Shown here in pieces: positions 1 to 10,409 of a stretch of 64,000 bases of DNA. Origin of the DNA: Gammaproteobacteria bacterium (GTDB lineage: Bacteria > Pseudomonadota > Gammaproteobacteria > Magnimaribacterales > AG-339-G14). Both the position numbers and the translations under genes were made by a program. Positions within the stretch are counted from its first letter, which is position 1, and each line of letters opens with the position of its first letter. The notes under the pieces are model-generated. The model saw only the letters and a list, made by a program, of their open reading frames with translations. It did no database searches and was not told the DNA's origin. The DNA lies in assembly GCA_003331625.1 (NCBI GenBank), contig QOPF01000004.1, positions 1 to 64,000 of the forward strand, written 5' to 3'.

Positions 1-1678
1 AAAGCCCACTATCAGCATCAACTACAACTACTAAAGTTAAATTAGGTATGTGATGACCTTTGGCTAATATTTGTGTTCCAACCAGAATCATCGACTGACT
101 TGTTTTTGGAAAAAAATTGTTTTCTTTTAAGGTTTTTTTATCAAAGTTATCTCTATCAATTCTAAATACTGGCGAAGAAACAAACCTTTTTTTTAAGAAA
201 ACCTCTAACTTTTCTGTTCCAGCACTGAAAAACTCTAAATTTTCTTCGAAACAGACTTCGCAAGAGCTTTTTATTTGCCTTGTTTCTCCACAATGATGAC
301 AAACTAATCTTTCAGGATTTATGTGAAATACCATAGATACATCACAGTTTCTGCATTCTGGAGTCCAGCCGCAGGATTTACAGAAAACCATCGGAGCAAA
401 ACCTTTTTTATTTAAAAAAACTAATACTTGATTTCCTTTTTCAACTTCTTTCGTAATCTCGCCTAAACTATATTCTGTTAAACCTGACTTCAATTCAGAT
501 GATCTCAGATCAGATATCTCGAATTTAGGATGCTTCGCATTCTTAACTCTTCTATTCATAAGGTGTAACGAATATTTTTTTTCATTACAATTTTTCAGGC
601 TTTCTAAACTTGGTGTTGCAGAACATAAAATCACAGGAATTTTATCTCGATTTGATTTGAAAACCGCTACATCTCTTGCTGAATACTTAAAACCATCAAA
701 TTGTTTATAAGAAGAATCATGTTCTTCATCTACTATAATTAGTCCTAAGTTTTTGAAGGGTGTTAAAGCAGCTGATCTTGTACCAACTAGGATTGACTTA
801 TGTCCTTTATTGATGAGACTCCACGAAAGAGCTCTTTCCTTTTCTGTCATGGCAGAATGCATCAAAGCAACATTGTCTGTCCCAAATCTTTTTTCTATTT
901 CTGCTTTTAAATTCGGGGTAAGTCCTATCTCAGGAACTAAAAGTAAAACTTGTTTTTCTTGAAGAATACAATCTTTAATTAAATTAAAATAAACTTCTGT
1001 TTTTCCACTGCCTGTAATACCAAAAATTAAATGCGCTAGGTTTGTCTTTGCTGTTTTTTTTATGTCTTCATAAACTTTTAATTGCTCCTTATTTAATTTT
1101 AAAAAGAATTTGTTATTAATCTTATTTTTAGATACAGGATTTTGTTTAACAGAAACTTTTTTTTCTACGTAAGTTTTTCTTTCTAACTCTTTTACAATCG
1201 CTCTAGAAATATTGTGAGCCTTTAAGCCAGAGACAGAAAGTTCTTTTTTGCTCTGAAAAACTTCAAGTGCCTCAGATTGTTTTTTTGCTCTTTTTAAAGA
1301 ATCTTTATTGATTAACAAACCTAAGTTTGTGATTTTGAAAAGTTCAATAGAGTTATCTATTGAATTTCCTTTTCTAAGCAAAGGAGGAAAAAAGGATTTA
1401 TAGACTTCGCCAATTGGTGCTTTGTAGTAATCGGAGATCCAATTTATAAGATCACAAGATGCTATATCTAACAAAGAATATTCATCTAATACCTTCTCAA
1501 TTCTTTTGATTGATTTTATTTTTGAATTAGTTTTTTTTCTTAAGACATATCCAACCAATTTTCTATTTCTAAAAGGTACAACTACTCTTGTACCTTTAGC
1601 TAATTTATCGTTGTGTTGGTATGTAAAAGATTGTCTTAAAGGAAGAGGTAATGATATGTCGTAAAAAAAATTTTCCAT
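1..1678 (-). CDS. priA: Primosomal protein N' (PriA helicase), C-terminus cut by window edge
   Basis: Reverse strand reads MENFFYDISLPLPLRQSFTYQHNDKLAKGTRVVVPFRNRKLVGYVLRKK..., with zinc-binding Cys pairs and DEEHD helicase motif; not in ORF track because truncated. Confidence 0.93.
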   Translation of the reverse strand, partial: MENFFYDISLPLPLRQSFTYQHNDKLAKGTRVVVPFRNRKLVGYVLRKKTNSKIKSIKRIEKVLDEYSLLDIASCDLINWISDYYKAPIGEVYKSFFPPLLRKGNSIDNSIELFKITNLGLLINKDSLKRAKKQSEALEVFQSKKELSVSGLKAHNISRAIVKELERKTYVEKKVSVKQNPVSKNKINNKFFLKLNKEQLKVYEDIKKTAKTNLAHLIFGITGSGKTEVYFNLIKDCILQEKQVLLLVPEIGLTPNLKAEIEKRFGTDNVALMHSAMTEKERALSWSLINKGHKSILVGTRSAALTPFKNLGLIIVDEEHDSSYKQFDGFKYSARDVAVFKSNRDKIPVILCSATPSLESLKNCNEKKYSLHLMNRRVKNAKHPKFEISDLRSSELKSGLTEYSLGEITKEVEKGNQVLVFLNKKGFAPMVFCKSCGWTPECRNCDVSMVFHINPERLVCHHCGETRQIKSSCEVCFEENLEFFSAGTEKLEVFLKKRFVSSPVFRIDRDNFDKKTLKENNFFPKTSQSMILVGTQILAKGHHIPNLTLVVVVDADSGL

Positions 1679-1688
1679 TTAAGTATAT

Positions 1689-1716
1689 TTGAGAATAAAT
1701 TGTCTTCTGGTATAGT
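1689..1716 (+). promoter_or_regulatory. Putative sigma70 promoter for rpmE2 (TTGAGA-16-TATAGT)
   Basis: TTGAGA at 1689-1694, TATAGT at 1711-1716, preceded by TCTGG (extended -10-like). Confidence 0.45.
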
Positions 1717-1749
1717 GCGCCAGCATATTTTTAATTTCAAGATTATCAA

Positions 1750-2247
1750 ATGAAAAAAGAAATTCATCCAGAATACCGAGAAGTTTTATTTCACGATACA
1801 AGTGTGGATGAATACTTTCTTATTCCTTCAACTTTAAGCACCGACCAAACAAGAGAATGGGAAGATGGTAATACTTACCCATACTGCCCTTTGGATGTGT
1901 CTTCTGCATCTCACCCTTTTTATACTGGAAAACAAAAAATAATTGATACTGGCGGAAGAGTAGAAAGATTTAAAAAACGTTTTTCTAAAAATAAACCTGT
2001 TGTGAAAGAAGAGATTGCTCAAGATAGCAAGGAAACTATTGCTGAAGTATCAAATCCAGAATTGGAAGAAAAAAAAGGCGATAGTGCTGAGGTCGTAGAA
2101 GAAATTACTCCCGAAGTATCTCTATCCAATGAGGATAATCCAACAACGGATCAAGACAAACAAGATGCTTCAGAATTGACTTCTAGCTCAGAAGATAACT
2201 TAAATAAATCAGAAGAAGATACATCAACTGAATCTTCTAAAGAATAA
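1750..2247 (+). CDS. rpmE2: Ribosomal protein L31 type B with long acidic C-terminal extension
   Basis: N-terminal ~80 aa match L31B pattern ([19 protein letters not shown]...[21 protein letters not shown]...[10 protein letters not shown]); remainder Glu/Asp/Ser-rich. Confidence 0.88.
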   Translation: MKKEIHPEYREVLFHDTSVDEYFLIPSTLSTDQTREWEDGNTYPYCPLDVSSASHPFYTGKQKIIDTGGRVERFKKRFSKNKPVVKEEIAQDSKETIAEVSNPELEEKKGDSAEVVEEITPEVSLSNEDNPTTDQDKQDASELTSSSEDNLNKSEEDTSTESSKE

Positions 2248-2301
2248 ATACCTTAAAAATTATAAGTTTGATAAGCGAAAATCTTATCTAGAAATCTATT
2301 A

Positions 2302-4089
2302 ATGAATCCTAAGAATATAAGAAATATTGCAATAATTGCTCATGTTGATCATGGAAAAACGACACTGGTAGATAAATTACTAGAACAGTCTGGGACTCTT
2401 GATAGAAAAAATATTGGATCTGAAAGAATTATGGATTCTAACGATCAAGAAAAAGAAAGAGGGATAACCATTCTTTCTAAAAATACTGCCATTACATGGA
2501 AAGATCATAAGATAAACATAGTCGATACCCCTGGACATGCAGACTTTGGTGGAGAAGTTGAGAGAGTTCTTTCTATGGTTGATTCAGTTTTACTTCTGGT
2601 AGATGCTGTTGACGGTCCTATGCCTCAAACAAGATTTGTAACTGAAAAAGCTTTTGAGAGAGGATTAAATCCAATTTTAGTAATTAATAAAATAGACAGG
2701 CCTAGTGCGCGTCCTGATTGGGTTTTGGATCAAGTCTTTGATTTATTTGACAGATTGGGAGGAAATGATGAACAAATGGACTTTCCAACAATCTATGCCT
2801 CTGCTTTGAATGGTACTTCTGGCATGGAAATTGAAAAAATTGAGAATGATATGTCTCCTTTATTGGATCTAATTTTAAGAGAAGTTAGTGAGCCACAAGT
2901 CAGTCCAAGTGATCCTTTTCAGATGCAAATAAGCGCATTAGATAGTAATAGTTATGTTGGAGTAATCGGCATAGGAAGAATTTCAAGAGGAAACATCAAG
3001 CCAAATGACCAAGTCACAGTCCTTAATTCAGAGGGTGTAGAAAAACGTGGAAAAGTTTTGCAAGTTTTAAGTCACGATGGTTTAGAAAGAATTGAAGTCC
3101 CTCAAGCTGAAGCAGGAGATATTGTTTGCGTAACTGGATTGGAAAAGTTATTTATATCAGATACTTTATGTGATCCCGAGCATGTAGATCCATTACCCGC
3201 TCTCTCAGTTGATGAGCCTACAGTAAGTATGACATTTCAAGTTAACGACTCACCTTTTGCGGGTAAGGAAGGAAAATTTGTAACTTCAAGAAATATTAAA
3301 GATCGTCTAGATCAAGAGCTTTTAAGCAATGTTGCCTTAAGAGTTGAGCCTGGAGAAAGTGCTGATAAATTTAAAGTTTCTGGACGAGGAGAACTTCACC
3401 TTTCTGTGCTCATAGAAAGCATGAGAAGGGATGGTTTTGAATTGGGAGTTTCTAAACCAGAAGTAATCCAAAAAGAAGTAGATGGAGAAATACATGAGCC
3501 ATTCGAACAAATCGTTATAGATATCGAAGATGAGCATCAGGGTTCGATTATGGAAGAGATGGGCTTGAGAAAAGCGGAGTTAAAAAATATCAAGCCTAAT
3601 GAAAATGGAAGGACTAAGCTTGACTTTATTGCTCCTTCAAGAGGAATGATTGGCTTTCGATCTCATTTCCTTACGATAACAAGTGGTACAGGAATTTTGA
3701 CCAGTATTTTCGATCATTATGGTCCTGCTAAAAAAGGAGAAATTACTACCAGACAGAATGGTGTTCTTGTTTCAATGGCTGCAGGAAAAACTTTAGCCTA
3801 TTCACTTTTTAACTTACAAAATAGAGGAAAGCTTTTTGTGGGTCATGGTTTGGAAGTTTATAAAGGGCAAATTGTAGGGCTTCATTCAAGAGATAATGAT
3901 TTACCTGTAAACCCTACCAAAGCAAAACAGCTCACAAATGTTAGAGCATCGGGAACAGATGAAAACTTAATTTTAGTCCCTCATATAGAACATTCTTTGG
4001 AACAAGCTTTAGAGTTTATTGAAGAAGATGAGTTAGTAGAAGTAACTCCAAGCGCAATAAGATTAAGAAAAAAAGAATTTAGGTTTTAG
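2302..4089 (+). CDS. typA: Translational GTPase TypA/BipA
   Basis: [55 protein letters not shown]. Confidence 0.97.
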   Translation: MNPKNIRNIAIIAHVDHGKTTLVDKLLEQSGTLDRKNIGSERIMDSNDQEKERGITILSKNTAITWKDHKINIVDTPGHADFGGEVERVLSMVDSVLLLVDAVDGPMPQTRFVTEKAFERGLNPILVINKIDRPSARPDWVLDQVFDLFDRLGGNDEQMDFPTIYASALNGTSGMEIEKIENDMSPLLDLILREVSEPQVSPSDPFQMQISALDSNSYVGVIGIGRISRGNIKPNDQVTVLNSEGVEKRGKVLQVLSHDGLERIEVPQAEAGDIVCVTGLEKLFISDTLCDPEHVDPLPALSVDEPTVSMTFQVNDSPFAGKEGKFVTSRNIKDRLDQELLSNVALRVEPGESADKFKVSGRGELHLSVLIESMRRDGFELGVSKPEVIQKEVDGEIHEPFEQIVIDIEDEHQGSIMEEMGLRKAELKNIKPNENGRTKLDFIAPSRGMIGFRSHFLTITSGTGILTSIFDHYGPAKKGEITTRQNGVLVSMAAGKTLAYSLFNLQNRGKLFVGHGLEVYKGQIVGLHSRDNDLPVNPTKAKQLTNVRASGTDENLILVPHIEHSLEQALEFIEEDELVEVTPSAIRLRKKEFRF

Positions 4090-4105
4090 ATTTTTTTAAA
4101 TTATT

Positions 4106-4657
4106 CTATTTTCTTCCTGAAGATCCGAATCCCTTACCTCCGCGTTCTGAAGAAGCAAAATCAGAAACTATTTTAAAGTTTGGTGATGTGATTTCAATAA
4201 ACATCATCTGCGCTATTCTGTCTCCAGGAGAGATCTCGAAAGGCTCATTTGACCTATTCCATAAAGAAACCATTATCTCTCCTTGATAGTCAGAATCTAT
4301 TAAGCCAATTAGATTTCCTAAGACGATACCATTCTTATGGCCTAAACCAGATCTTGGAAGAATAAAAGCTGCATATTTTGAATTATTTATATGAATTGCA
4401 AATCCTGTTGAAAAAAGAAAGGTTTCTCCCGGCACTAATATTTTATTTTGCTTAATATTTGTTCTTAAATCTAAAGCTGCTGAACCTGAAGTGCTAAAAC
4501 TTGGAAAAGGTATCTTATCTCCAAGATCTTTATCTAATACTTTAAACTCGATATTTAATGGATTACTTGAATTTTTTTTTGAGGTAGGCCTTACTGCTTT
4601 AGAAATTAAGGAAGGAAGGAAGATCCCTACCAGTTTCAATAAAATCCATCTAATCAT
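4106..4657 (-). CDS. dut: dUTP diphosphatase with hydrophobic/basic N-terminal extension
   Basis: dUTPase motifs SGSAALDLR, PRSGLGHKNGIVLGNLIGLIDSDYQGEI, RIAQMMF, RGGKGFGSSG. Confidence 0.93.
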   Translation of the reverse strand: MIRWILLKLVGIFLPSLISKAVRPTSKKNSSNPLNIEFKVLDKDLGDKIPFPSFSTSGSAALDLRTNIKQNKILVPGETFLFSTGFAIHINNSKYAAFILPRSGLGHKNGIVLGNLIGLIDSDYQGEIMVSLWNRSNEPFEISPGDRIAQMMFIEITSPNFKIVSDFASSERGGKGFGSSGRK

Positions 4658-5852
4658 CTAAAATGTTCTTGGAGATAAATTGAATTATTTTTCTAGAAAC
4701 TTTCTCTTTTGAAGTTTTAGCTATTTTTAATTCTTCTTTTTCAGATATCAAGAATACCTCATTTTCATCAGAATCAAATCCGATAGAACTATCAGAAACG
4801 TCGTTGGCAACAATCAAATTGAGTTTTTTTGAAATAAGTTTTTTCTTTGCGTTATCAATTAAGTTTTCTGTTTCTGCAGCAAAACCAACGATCTTTAGTT
4901 CAGGATTGTCTTTTGAAACTAGTTTCAAAATATCTTCATTTTTTTCTAATTCTAAATTGAAGCTTTTACTATCTTCTTTTTTTATTTTATTTTTCTTTAT
5001 ATCTTTCATTTTGAAATCTGAAACTGCCGCGGTGGAGATAAACAAATCTATCTCAGGAATGCTTTCAATAACTTTTTCACACATTTCTTGAGCAGATTCA
5101 ACATTGATGCGACTAACTCTTTCGGGAGTTTCTAAGTTAACTGGCCCAGTGATTAGCTGAACAATGGCGGATTCTTCCATTGCTGCTTTAGCTAATGAGA
5201 ACCCCATTTTTCCTGAACTTTTATTAGAAATATACCTAACCGGATCAATCTTTTCTCTTGTTGGACCAGCAGTGATTAGTATTTTTTTTCCTGCTAACAA
5301 TCCCGAAGAAAATTCTTTTCCAACTATTTCGATAATTTCTTTTGGCTCTGACATTCTGCCAGGGCCAATATCACCACATGCTTGATCTCCCTCATTTGGT
5401 CCTATTTGAATAAAGATAGGCAGTTTAAGCGAGGCTAGGTTTTTTTTAGTTCGCTTATCTTTCCACATAGCTTGATTCATAGCAGGAGCAAAAAATATTT
5501 TAGAATCAGCAGCTAAACATACTGCTGACATTAAATCGTCTCCTCTTCCCCCAGCCAGTTTTGCCAAGCTATCTGCCGAGCAAGGTGAAATAACAATAGC
5601 GTCAGCCCATTTAGCAAGTTCTATATGGCCCATTGCAGATTCTGCTTTAGGGTCTAGTAGGTCTGAATGGACTTCGTTGCCGGATAAAGCTTGCATCGTA
5701 AGAGGCGTAATAAACTCTTTTGCAGCTTCTGTCATCAACACTCTTACGTTGCTGCCTGAACTCTTGAAAAGCCTTATAAGCTCGGCTGCCTTATAGGCAG
5801 CTATTCCGCCGGTAACGCAAAGTAGAATTTGCTTATTAGCAAGTTGATTCAT
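4650..5852 (-). CDS. coaBC: Bifunctional phosphopantothenoylcysteine decarboxylase / phosphopantothenate-cysteine ligase
   Basis: LLCVTGGIAAYKAAELIRLF, PAMNQAMW, ITAGPTREKIDPVRYISNKSSGKMG. Confidence 0.96.
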   Translation of the reverse strand: MNQLANKQILLCVTGGIAAYKAAELIRLFKSSGSNVRVLMTEAAKEFITPLTMQALSGNEVHSDLLDPKAESAMGHIELAKWADAIVISPCSADSLAKLAGGRGDDLMSAVCLAADSKIFFAPAMNQAMWKDKRTKKNLASLKLPIFIQIGPNEGDQACGDIGPGRMSEPKEIIEIVGKEFSSGLLAGKKILITAGPTREKIDPVRYISNKSSGKMGFSLAKAAMEESAIVQLITGPVNLETPERVSRINVESAQEMCEKVIESIPEIDLFISTAAVSDFKMKDIKKNKIKKEDSKSFNLELEKNEDILKLVSKDNPELKIVGFAAETENLIDNAKKKLISKKLNLIVANDVSDSSIGFDSDENEVFLISEKEELKIAKTSKEKVSRKIIQFISKNILDD

Positions 5853-5926
5853 TTAAAAATTATAACTCAGATAGGTTTCTTTGGGCTTAGGATTCTGGTA
5901 TAAAGCTCTACTCGAAAGAGATTATT

Positions 5927-6163
5927 ATGAGCAAAGAGTGTCAAGTAACAGGTAAAACTCCAATGGCTGGAAACAACGTTTCAAAAGCTATCAATAAAAC
6001 AAAAAGAAAGTTTATGCCTAATCTTCATCGTCATAAATTTTGGGTAGAATCTGAAAATAAATATATTACCCTGACTGTTTCAACTAAAGGTCTGAGAATC
6101 ATTGATAAAAAAGGAATTGATTCAGTACTTAAAGAAATTAGAGATAGAGGAGAAAAAATATGA
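5927..6163 (+). CDS. rpmB: 50S ribosomal protein L28
   Basis: [39 protein letters not shown]. Confidence 0.97.
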   Translation: MSKECQVTGKTPMAGNNVSKAINKTKRKFMPNLHRHKFWVESENKYITLTVSTKGLRIIDKKGIDSVLKEIRDRGEKI

Positions 6164-6315
6164 GAGAAAAAATAAAATTAGTTTCCTCCGCTGGTACTGG
6201 CCACTTCTATACCACTGACAAAAATAAAACAAAAACTCCTGACAAAATAGAAATAAAAAAGTATGACCCTAGAGTCAAAAAACACGTCATCTACAAAGAA
6301 GAAAAAATCAAATAA
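6160..6315 (+). CDS. rpmG: 50S ribosomal protein L33
   Basis: [55 protein letters not shown] overlap with rpmB; below length cutoff of ORF track. Confidence 0.96.
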   Translation: MREKIKLVSSAGTGHFYTTDKNKTKTPDKIEIKKYDPRVKKHVIYKEEKIK

Positions 6316-6928
6316 TTTTGACATTTACCTAGCGTCTAGCTCCCCAAGAAGATTTGAGATTCTAAAAAATCTAAAGGTAAATTTCGAGCTTTTAAAATGC
6401 GACTTTAACGAAGACAATTTCAGCGAAGAAGATCCACAAAATTTTGTTTTAAAAAATACTCAACAAAAATGTTTAACTGCCCAAGCTTTTAGACAAAAAA
6501 GTAATCTCACAAATAAACCCGTACTTACCGCGGACACCATTGTTTCAATGGACGGAAAGATCTTTGGAAAGCCTGCTGATAAAGATCATGCTATTTCAAT
6601 GTTATTGGAACTTTCTGGCAGAAAGCATTCTGTAATGACTTGTATCTGTCTCGGGGAAATGGATTCCGAAAAGAATTCAAATGTTAAGATGGCTTTCGAT
6701 GTAATTACTACAGAAGTAACATTTTCAAATTTAACAGCAAATGAATGTGCAAAGTATTGGGCAACTGGTGAACCCAAAGATAAAGCAGGCGCATATGGTA
6801 TTCAAGGATACGGAGCTTTATTTGTTGATTCTATAAAAGGTAGTCACAGCAATGTCGTAGGTTTACCAATTCAAGAAACTTGTAAAATCTTAAAGCAAAA
6901 AAACATTAGTTATTGGCTTAATCTTTGA
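6263..6928 (+). CDS. Maf-family nucleoside triphosphate pyrophosphatase
   Basis: [54 protein letters not shown]...[10 protein letters not shown]. Confidence 0.92.
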   Translation: MTLESKNTSSTKKKKSNNFDIYLASSSPRRFEILKNLKVNFELLKCDFNEDNFSEEDPQNFVLKNTQQKCLTAQAFRQKSNLTNKPVLTADTIVSMDGKIFGKPADKDHAISMLLELSGRKHSVMTCICLGEMDSEKNSNVKMAFDVITTEVTFSNLTANECAKYWATGEPKDKAGAYGIQGYGALFVDSIKGSHSNVVGLPIQETCKILKQKNISYWLNL

Positions 6929-6951
6929 ATACTTAATTCAGATAAAATGTA

Positions 6952-8478
6952 TTGATGGGATTTATCAAACTCATTACTAGTTTTGTTTTAGGTGCAATTT
7001 TAATTTTATCCTTCCAGCCCTTTGGCTATTGGCCAATAAGCTTTTTAGTGCCTGGACTTTTATACGTGTTGATTCGAAATGAAAATTTTAAAAAAACTTT
7101 TTTTATTTCATATTCCTTTGGATTTGGTTTGTGGGCATGGGGAATATTCTGGATAGAAAATAGTATCACCGTATATGGGGGAGCAAACTTTTTTGTAGGG
7201 ATTTTTCTTACATTAATTCTTGCAGCTTTTTTAAGTTTCTTTCAAGCTTTTAGTTTTTCTCTTTTTTTTATATTTAAAAATAAAAATATTTTTAATGCCT
7301 TTCTTCTTTTTCCAGCATGCTGGATTTTAGGTGAATGGCTGAGAGAATTTTTATTTACCGGCTTTCCTTGGTTGTATTTAGGTTATACGACTATAGATAA
7401 TTTTTTACTTAAAGGTTTTATTCCAATTCTTGGAGTGTTTGGTACAGGATTTATGACGGTATTAATATCACAATGTATTTTTATCTCGCTTTTTGATTCT
7501 TCAATCAACCGTAATAAGAAAGTAATTTTTACTAGTACAATTTTAATTCTGTTAGTTTTTGTCATGAATGAATCTTTGAAGCTCAAAGAATGGACGAAAA
7601 CCTCAGGATCTTTTGATGCCCTAATAGTGCAACCTAATATAGATATAGATAAGAAATGGAGCGCGGAAGGAAGAAAAAAAATTAATAAAGATATCCAAAA
7701 AAAAATTGGTGAAAACCTTTTAACAGAAAAAAAACAGAAAATAGTATTATTTTGGCCTGAAGTTACTTTAACCGATCCTCTTTACGTTGAAGAGATTGAA
7801 TTATTAGAAAAAAAATTATTAGAAAATAATGATTCTTTAGGAGTTCTATTAGGAACACTTATTATTAGTGAATCTGGTGAACTTAAAAATTCATTAATTG
7901 GACTAGGAGCTATCAAAGGAATTTACGATAAGAAATATCTTGTACCATTTGGAGAGTACGTTCCATTATCAGGGGTATTTAATAGATTCTTTAATTTTTT
8001 TAACTTTAATAGGCCTTCTATTATTGCTGGAGAAGGCACAAGTCTTCTAGGCGATGAGTTTATTAAAATATCCCCTGCTATCTGCTATGAAATTGCTTAT
8101 CAAGAAACCTATTTGAAAAATAGTGATACTTCAAACTTACTTTTCAATGCAAGCAATGATAACTGGTTTGGTAAAACCATTGGGCCTTATCAGCATCTTC
8201 AGATTGCAAGATTCAGGGCTGCAGAAAATCAAAAGTATTTAATAAGATCTACATCTACCGGAATAAGTGCCTTTATAAACGATAAAGGAAAAATTATTAG
8301 TAAAACTAATATTGCAAAAAAGAATGTTCCTTCTGAAAGTTTAAAAGAAAAAGTTATCTTAAAGTCAGGACAAACTCCTTTTTCGAAAATGGGTAAAAAT
8401 CCTTTTATATATTTTTTAATTATTATCTTTTTTGTATCTACGATATTAAAATTTAGAAATAATGTTTTTGATAATTAA
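6952..8478 (+). CDS. lnt: Apolipoprotein N-acyltransferase
   Basis: Multiple TM segments then nitrilase domain: VQPNIDIDKKW, FWPEVTL, KKYLVPFGEYVPL, ICYEIAYQE, NASNDNWFG. Confidence 0.93.
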   Translation: MMGFIKLITSFVLGAILILSFQPFGYWPISFLVPGLLYVLIRNENFKKTFFISYSFGFGLWAWGIFWIENSITVYGGANFFVGIFLTLILAAFLSFFQAFSFSLFFIFKNKNIFNAFLLFPACWILGEWLREFLFTGFPWLYLGYTTIDNFLLKGFIPILGVFGTGFMTVLISQCIFISLFDSSINRNKKVIFTSTILILLVFVMNESLKLKEWTKTSGSFDALIVQPNIDIDKKWSAEGRKKINKDIQKKIGENLLTEKKQKIVLFWPEVTLTDPLYVEEIELLEKKLLENNDSLGVLLGTLIISESGELKNSLIGLGAIKGIYDKKYLVPFGEYVPLSGVFNRFFNFFNFNRPSIIAGEGTSLLGDEFIKISPAICYEIAYQETYLKNSDTSNLLFNASNDNWFGKTIGPYQHLQIARFRAAENQKYLIRSTSTGISAFINDKGKIISKTNIAKKNVPSESLKEKVILKSGQTPFSKMGKNPFIYFLIIIFFVSTILKFRNNVFDN

Positions 8479-9067
8479 ATCCACTTCATACTTCCTGTTA
8501 GTTTTGTTTATCTTTGGATGCAGCTTAGTTCCTTTGAATTTTTCTAATTACGAAAATATTGATCTTCAAAAATTTAGCGAATTAAATAAAAATAAGACGC
8601 ATATTCTAATAAATTTATCTAATCAAGAACTTATAATACAAAGTCCTTATTCGAAAAAAACCTTCCCAATCTCTTCTTCTTCTTATGGTATTGGTAGTTT
8701 AAGAAACAGTTTTAAGACTCCTCTTGGAGCTCATGTAATTTCAGAAAAAATTGGTCAGGGAGCAAAGTTAGGTTCGGTATTCAAAGCTAGGAAATTCACT
8801 GGTAATGTCATTAAACCAATAATTGAAAAGATTGATATTAAGGATGACGTAATTACTTCAAGAATTCTTTGGCTTGATGGTTTAGAACTGGGAAAGAATA
8901 GAGGAGGAAACGTAGATTCAAAAAGTCGCTATATATACATTCATGGCACAGCTGAGGAAGGTTTAATTGGTAAACCTGCTTCGTTAGGCTGCATAAGAAT
9001 GAAGAACAAGGACGTTATAAAGTTATTCAATAGAGTCAGAGAAGGTACCCAGGTATTGATTTACTGA
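8462..9067 (+). CDS. L,D-transpeptidase (YkuD-type) lipoprotein
   Basis: Lipobox LFIFGCS; catalytic IHGTAEEGLIGKPASLGCIRMKN. Confidence 0.85.
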   Translation: MFLIIKSTSYFLLVLFIFGCSLVPLNFSNYENIDLQKFSELNKNKTHILINLSNQELIIQSPYSKKTFPISSSSYGIGSLRNSFKTPLGAHVISEKIGQGAKLGSVFKARKFTGNVIKPIIEKIDIKDDVITSRILWLDGLELGKNRGGNVDSKSRYIYIHGTAEEGLIGKPASLGCIRMKNKDVIKLFNRVREGTQVLIY

Positions 9068-9090
9068 GCCTTATTAATTAAGTTAATACA

Positions 9091-9687
9091 ATGAAAATCC
9101 TTTTTATTACAGTTTCATTAATTTTTTTAGGCTGTTCTCAAGAAAGTAACAATGCTGAAAAACTTATGTCGTATGATTTCCAGCCTGATTTAAATAAAAT
9201 ACCAGTTGAAGGATGTCCTGCGATTTTAAATCATGAAATTAGATTATTAGATTCAAAGGAAGTCATTAATTTATGCAAACATAAAGACAAAGTAATTCTT
9301 GCAGTGAATGTAGCAAGCAGATGTGGCTTTACTTATCAATACGAGGCTCTTCAAAATTTATTTGATGGTTATAAGGAAGAAGATTTTGTAATCCTAGGTT
9401 TTCCTTCTCGAGACTTCATGTATCAAGAGTTCGATGATGAAGGAAAAGTTAAAGAGTTCTGTAACACTAAATACGGCGTGTCTTTTCCAATGTTTGCAAC
9501 TTCAAGCGTTAAAGGAAAAAAGGCGAATAGTTTTTATCAAAATTTAGCATTAATTACTGGGAAATCTCCAGATTGGAATTTTACTAAATATTTAATATCT
9601 AAGGATGGTGAGGTCCTAAAACCTTTTTCAAAAAATATTGAACCTGATAGCAAAGAAATTATTTCAGCAATAGAAGGATTACTTTAG
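9091..9687 (+). CDS. Glutathione peroxidase-family lipoprotein
   Basis: Lipobox SLIFLGCSQ; NVASRCGFTYQYEALQ, LGFPSRDFMYQEF, PDWNFTKYL. Confidence 0.85.
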   Translation: MKILFITVSLIFLGCSQESNNAEKLMSYDFQPDLNKIPVEGCPAILNHEIRLLDSKEVINLCKHKDKVILAVNVASRCGFTYQYEALQNLFDGYKEEDFVILGFPSRDFMYQEFDDEGKVKEFCNTKYGVSFPMFATSSVKGKKANSFYQNLALITGKSPDWNFTKYLISKDGEVLKPFSKNIEPDSKEIISAIEGLL

Positions 9688-10353
9688 GATTGTAGGCTCT
9701 CCATTTTTATCGACAATAAGTAAATCAGCTCTTCTCGAAGAAAAAATACCATTCGCAACAACTCCAGGGATATTATTAATTTTTTCCTCAATTTCATAAG
9801 GAACCTTCATTTTTAGATTTCTCACATCAATGATCTGGTTACCATTATCTGACAAGAATCCTACTCTATACTCCGGTGTTCCTCCCATGATAACTATCTG
9901 TCTTGCGACGTAGCTTCTTGCCATAGGAATAACTTCAATAGCAAGAGGAAATTTTCCCAGATTTCTTACTTGTTTTGACGCATCGCAAATACAAATAAAG
10001 TTTTTTGAAGCTGATGCGATTATTTTTTCTCTTGTAAGAGCCCCTCCCCCTCCTTTTATCATTTCTAACCTTTCGTTAATCTCGTCTGCGCCATCGACAT
10101 AAAAATCTGGTCCGCCAACATCATTTAATTCAGAAACCTCAAGACCTGCATTTTCTAATAGCTGAGTACTGGCTTTGGAGCTTGAGACAATCGCCTTTAA
10201 AGTTGGATTCTTATCAATCAGCTCTTCAATGAAAAAGTTTGTTGTACTTCCAGTTCCAATGCCCAAAATAGAATCCTTATGTAGCTTTGAGGTTAAATAT
10301 TCGAATGCTTTCTTGGCTATAACTTTTTTGATTTCTGAATTAGAATTTTCCAT
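9679..10353 (-). CDS. rpiA: Ribose-5-phosphate isomerase A
   Basis: LGIGTGSTTNFFIEEL, DVYVDGADEIN-like DFYVDGADEINERLEMIKGGGGALTREKI. Confidence 0.95.
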   Translation of the reverse strand: MENSNSEIKKVIAKKAFEYLTSKLHKDSILGIGTGSTTNFFIEELIDKNPTLKAIVSSSKASTQLLENAGLEVSELNDVGGPDFYVDGADEINERLEMIKGGGGALTREKIIASASKNFICICDASKQVRNLGKFPLAIEVIPMARSYVARQIVIMGGTPEYRVGFLSDNGNQIIDVRNLKMKVPYEIEEKINNIPGVVANGIFSSRRADLLIVDKNGEPTILK

Positions 10354-10409
10354 GTTTATGGTATCTGTGATAAGTCTACGTATAATACCTCGCTTTCAAT
10401 AAAAAATTT

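Noticed and set aside
753-962. 69-aa plus-strand ORF within priA
   Set aside because: Antisense to PriA reading frame; no RBS or family signal
1834-2022. Antisense ORF in rpmE2 and many other 60-100 aa antisense ORFs listed in the track (e.g. 3337-3537, 4804-5091, 20942-21610, 52264-52761)
   Set aside because: All lie opposite strong, recognisable genes and have no recognisable domain; low-GC bias makes long spurious antisense frames common, including the 222-aa one opposite hemC
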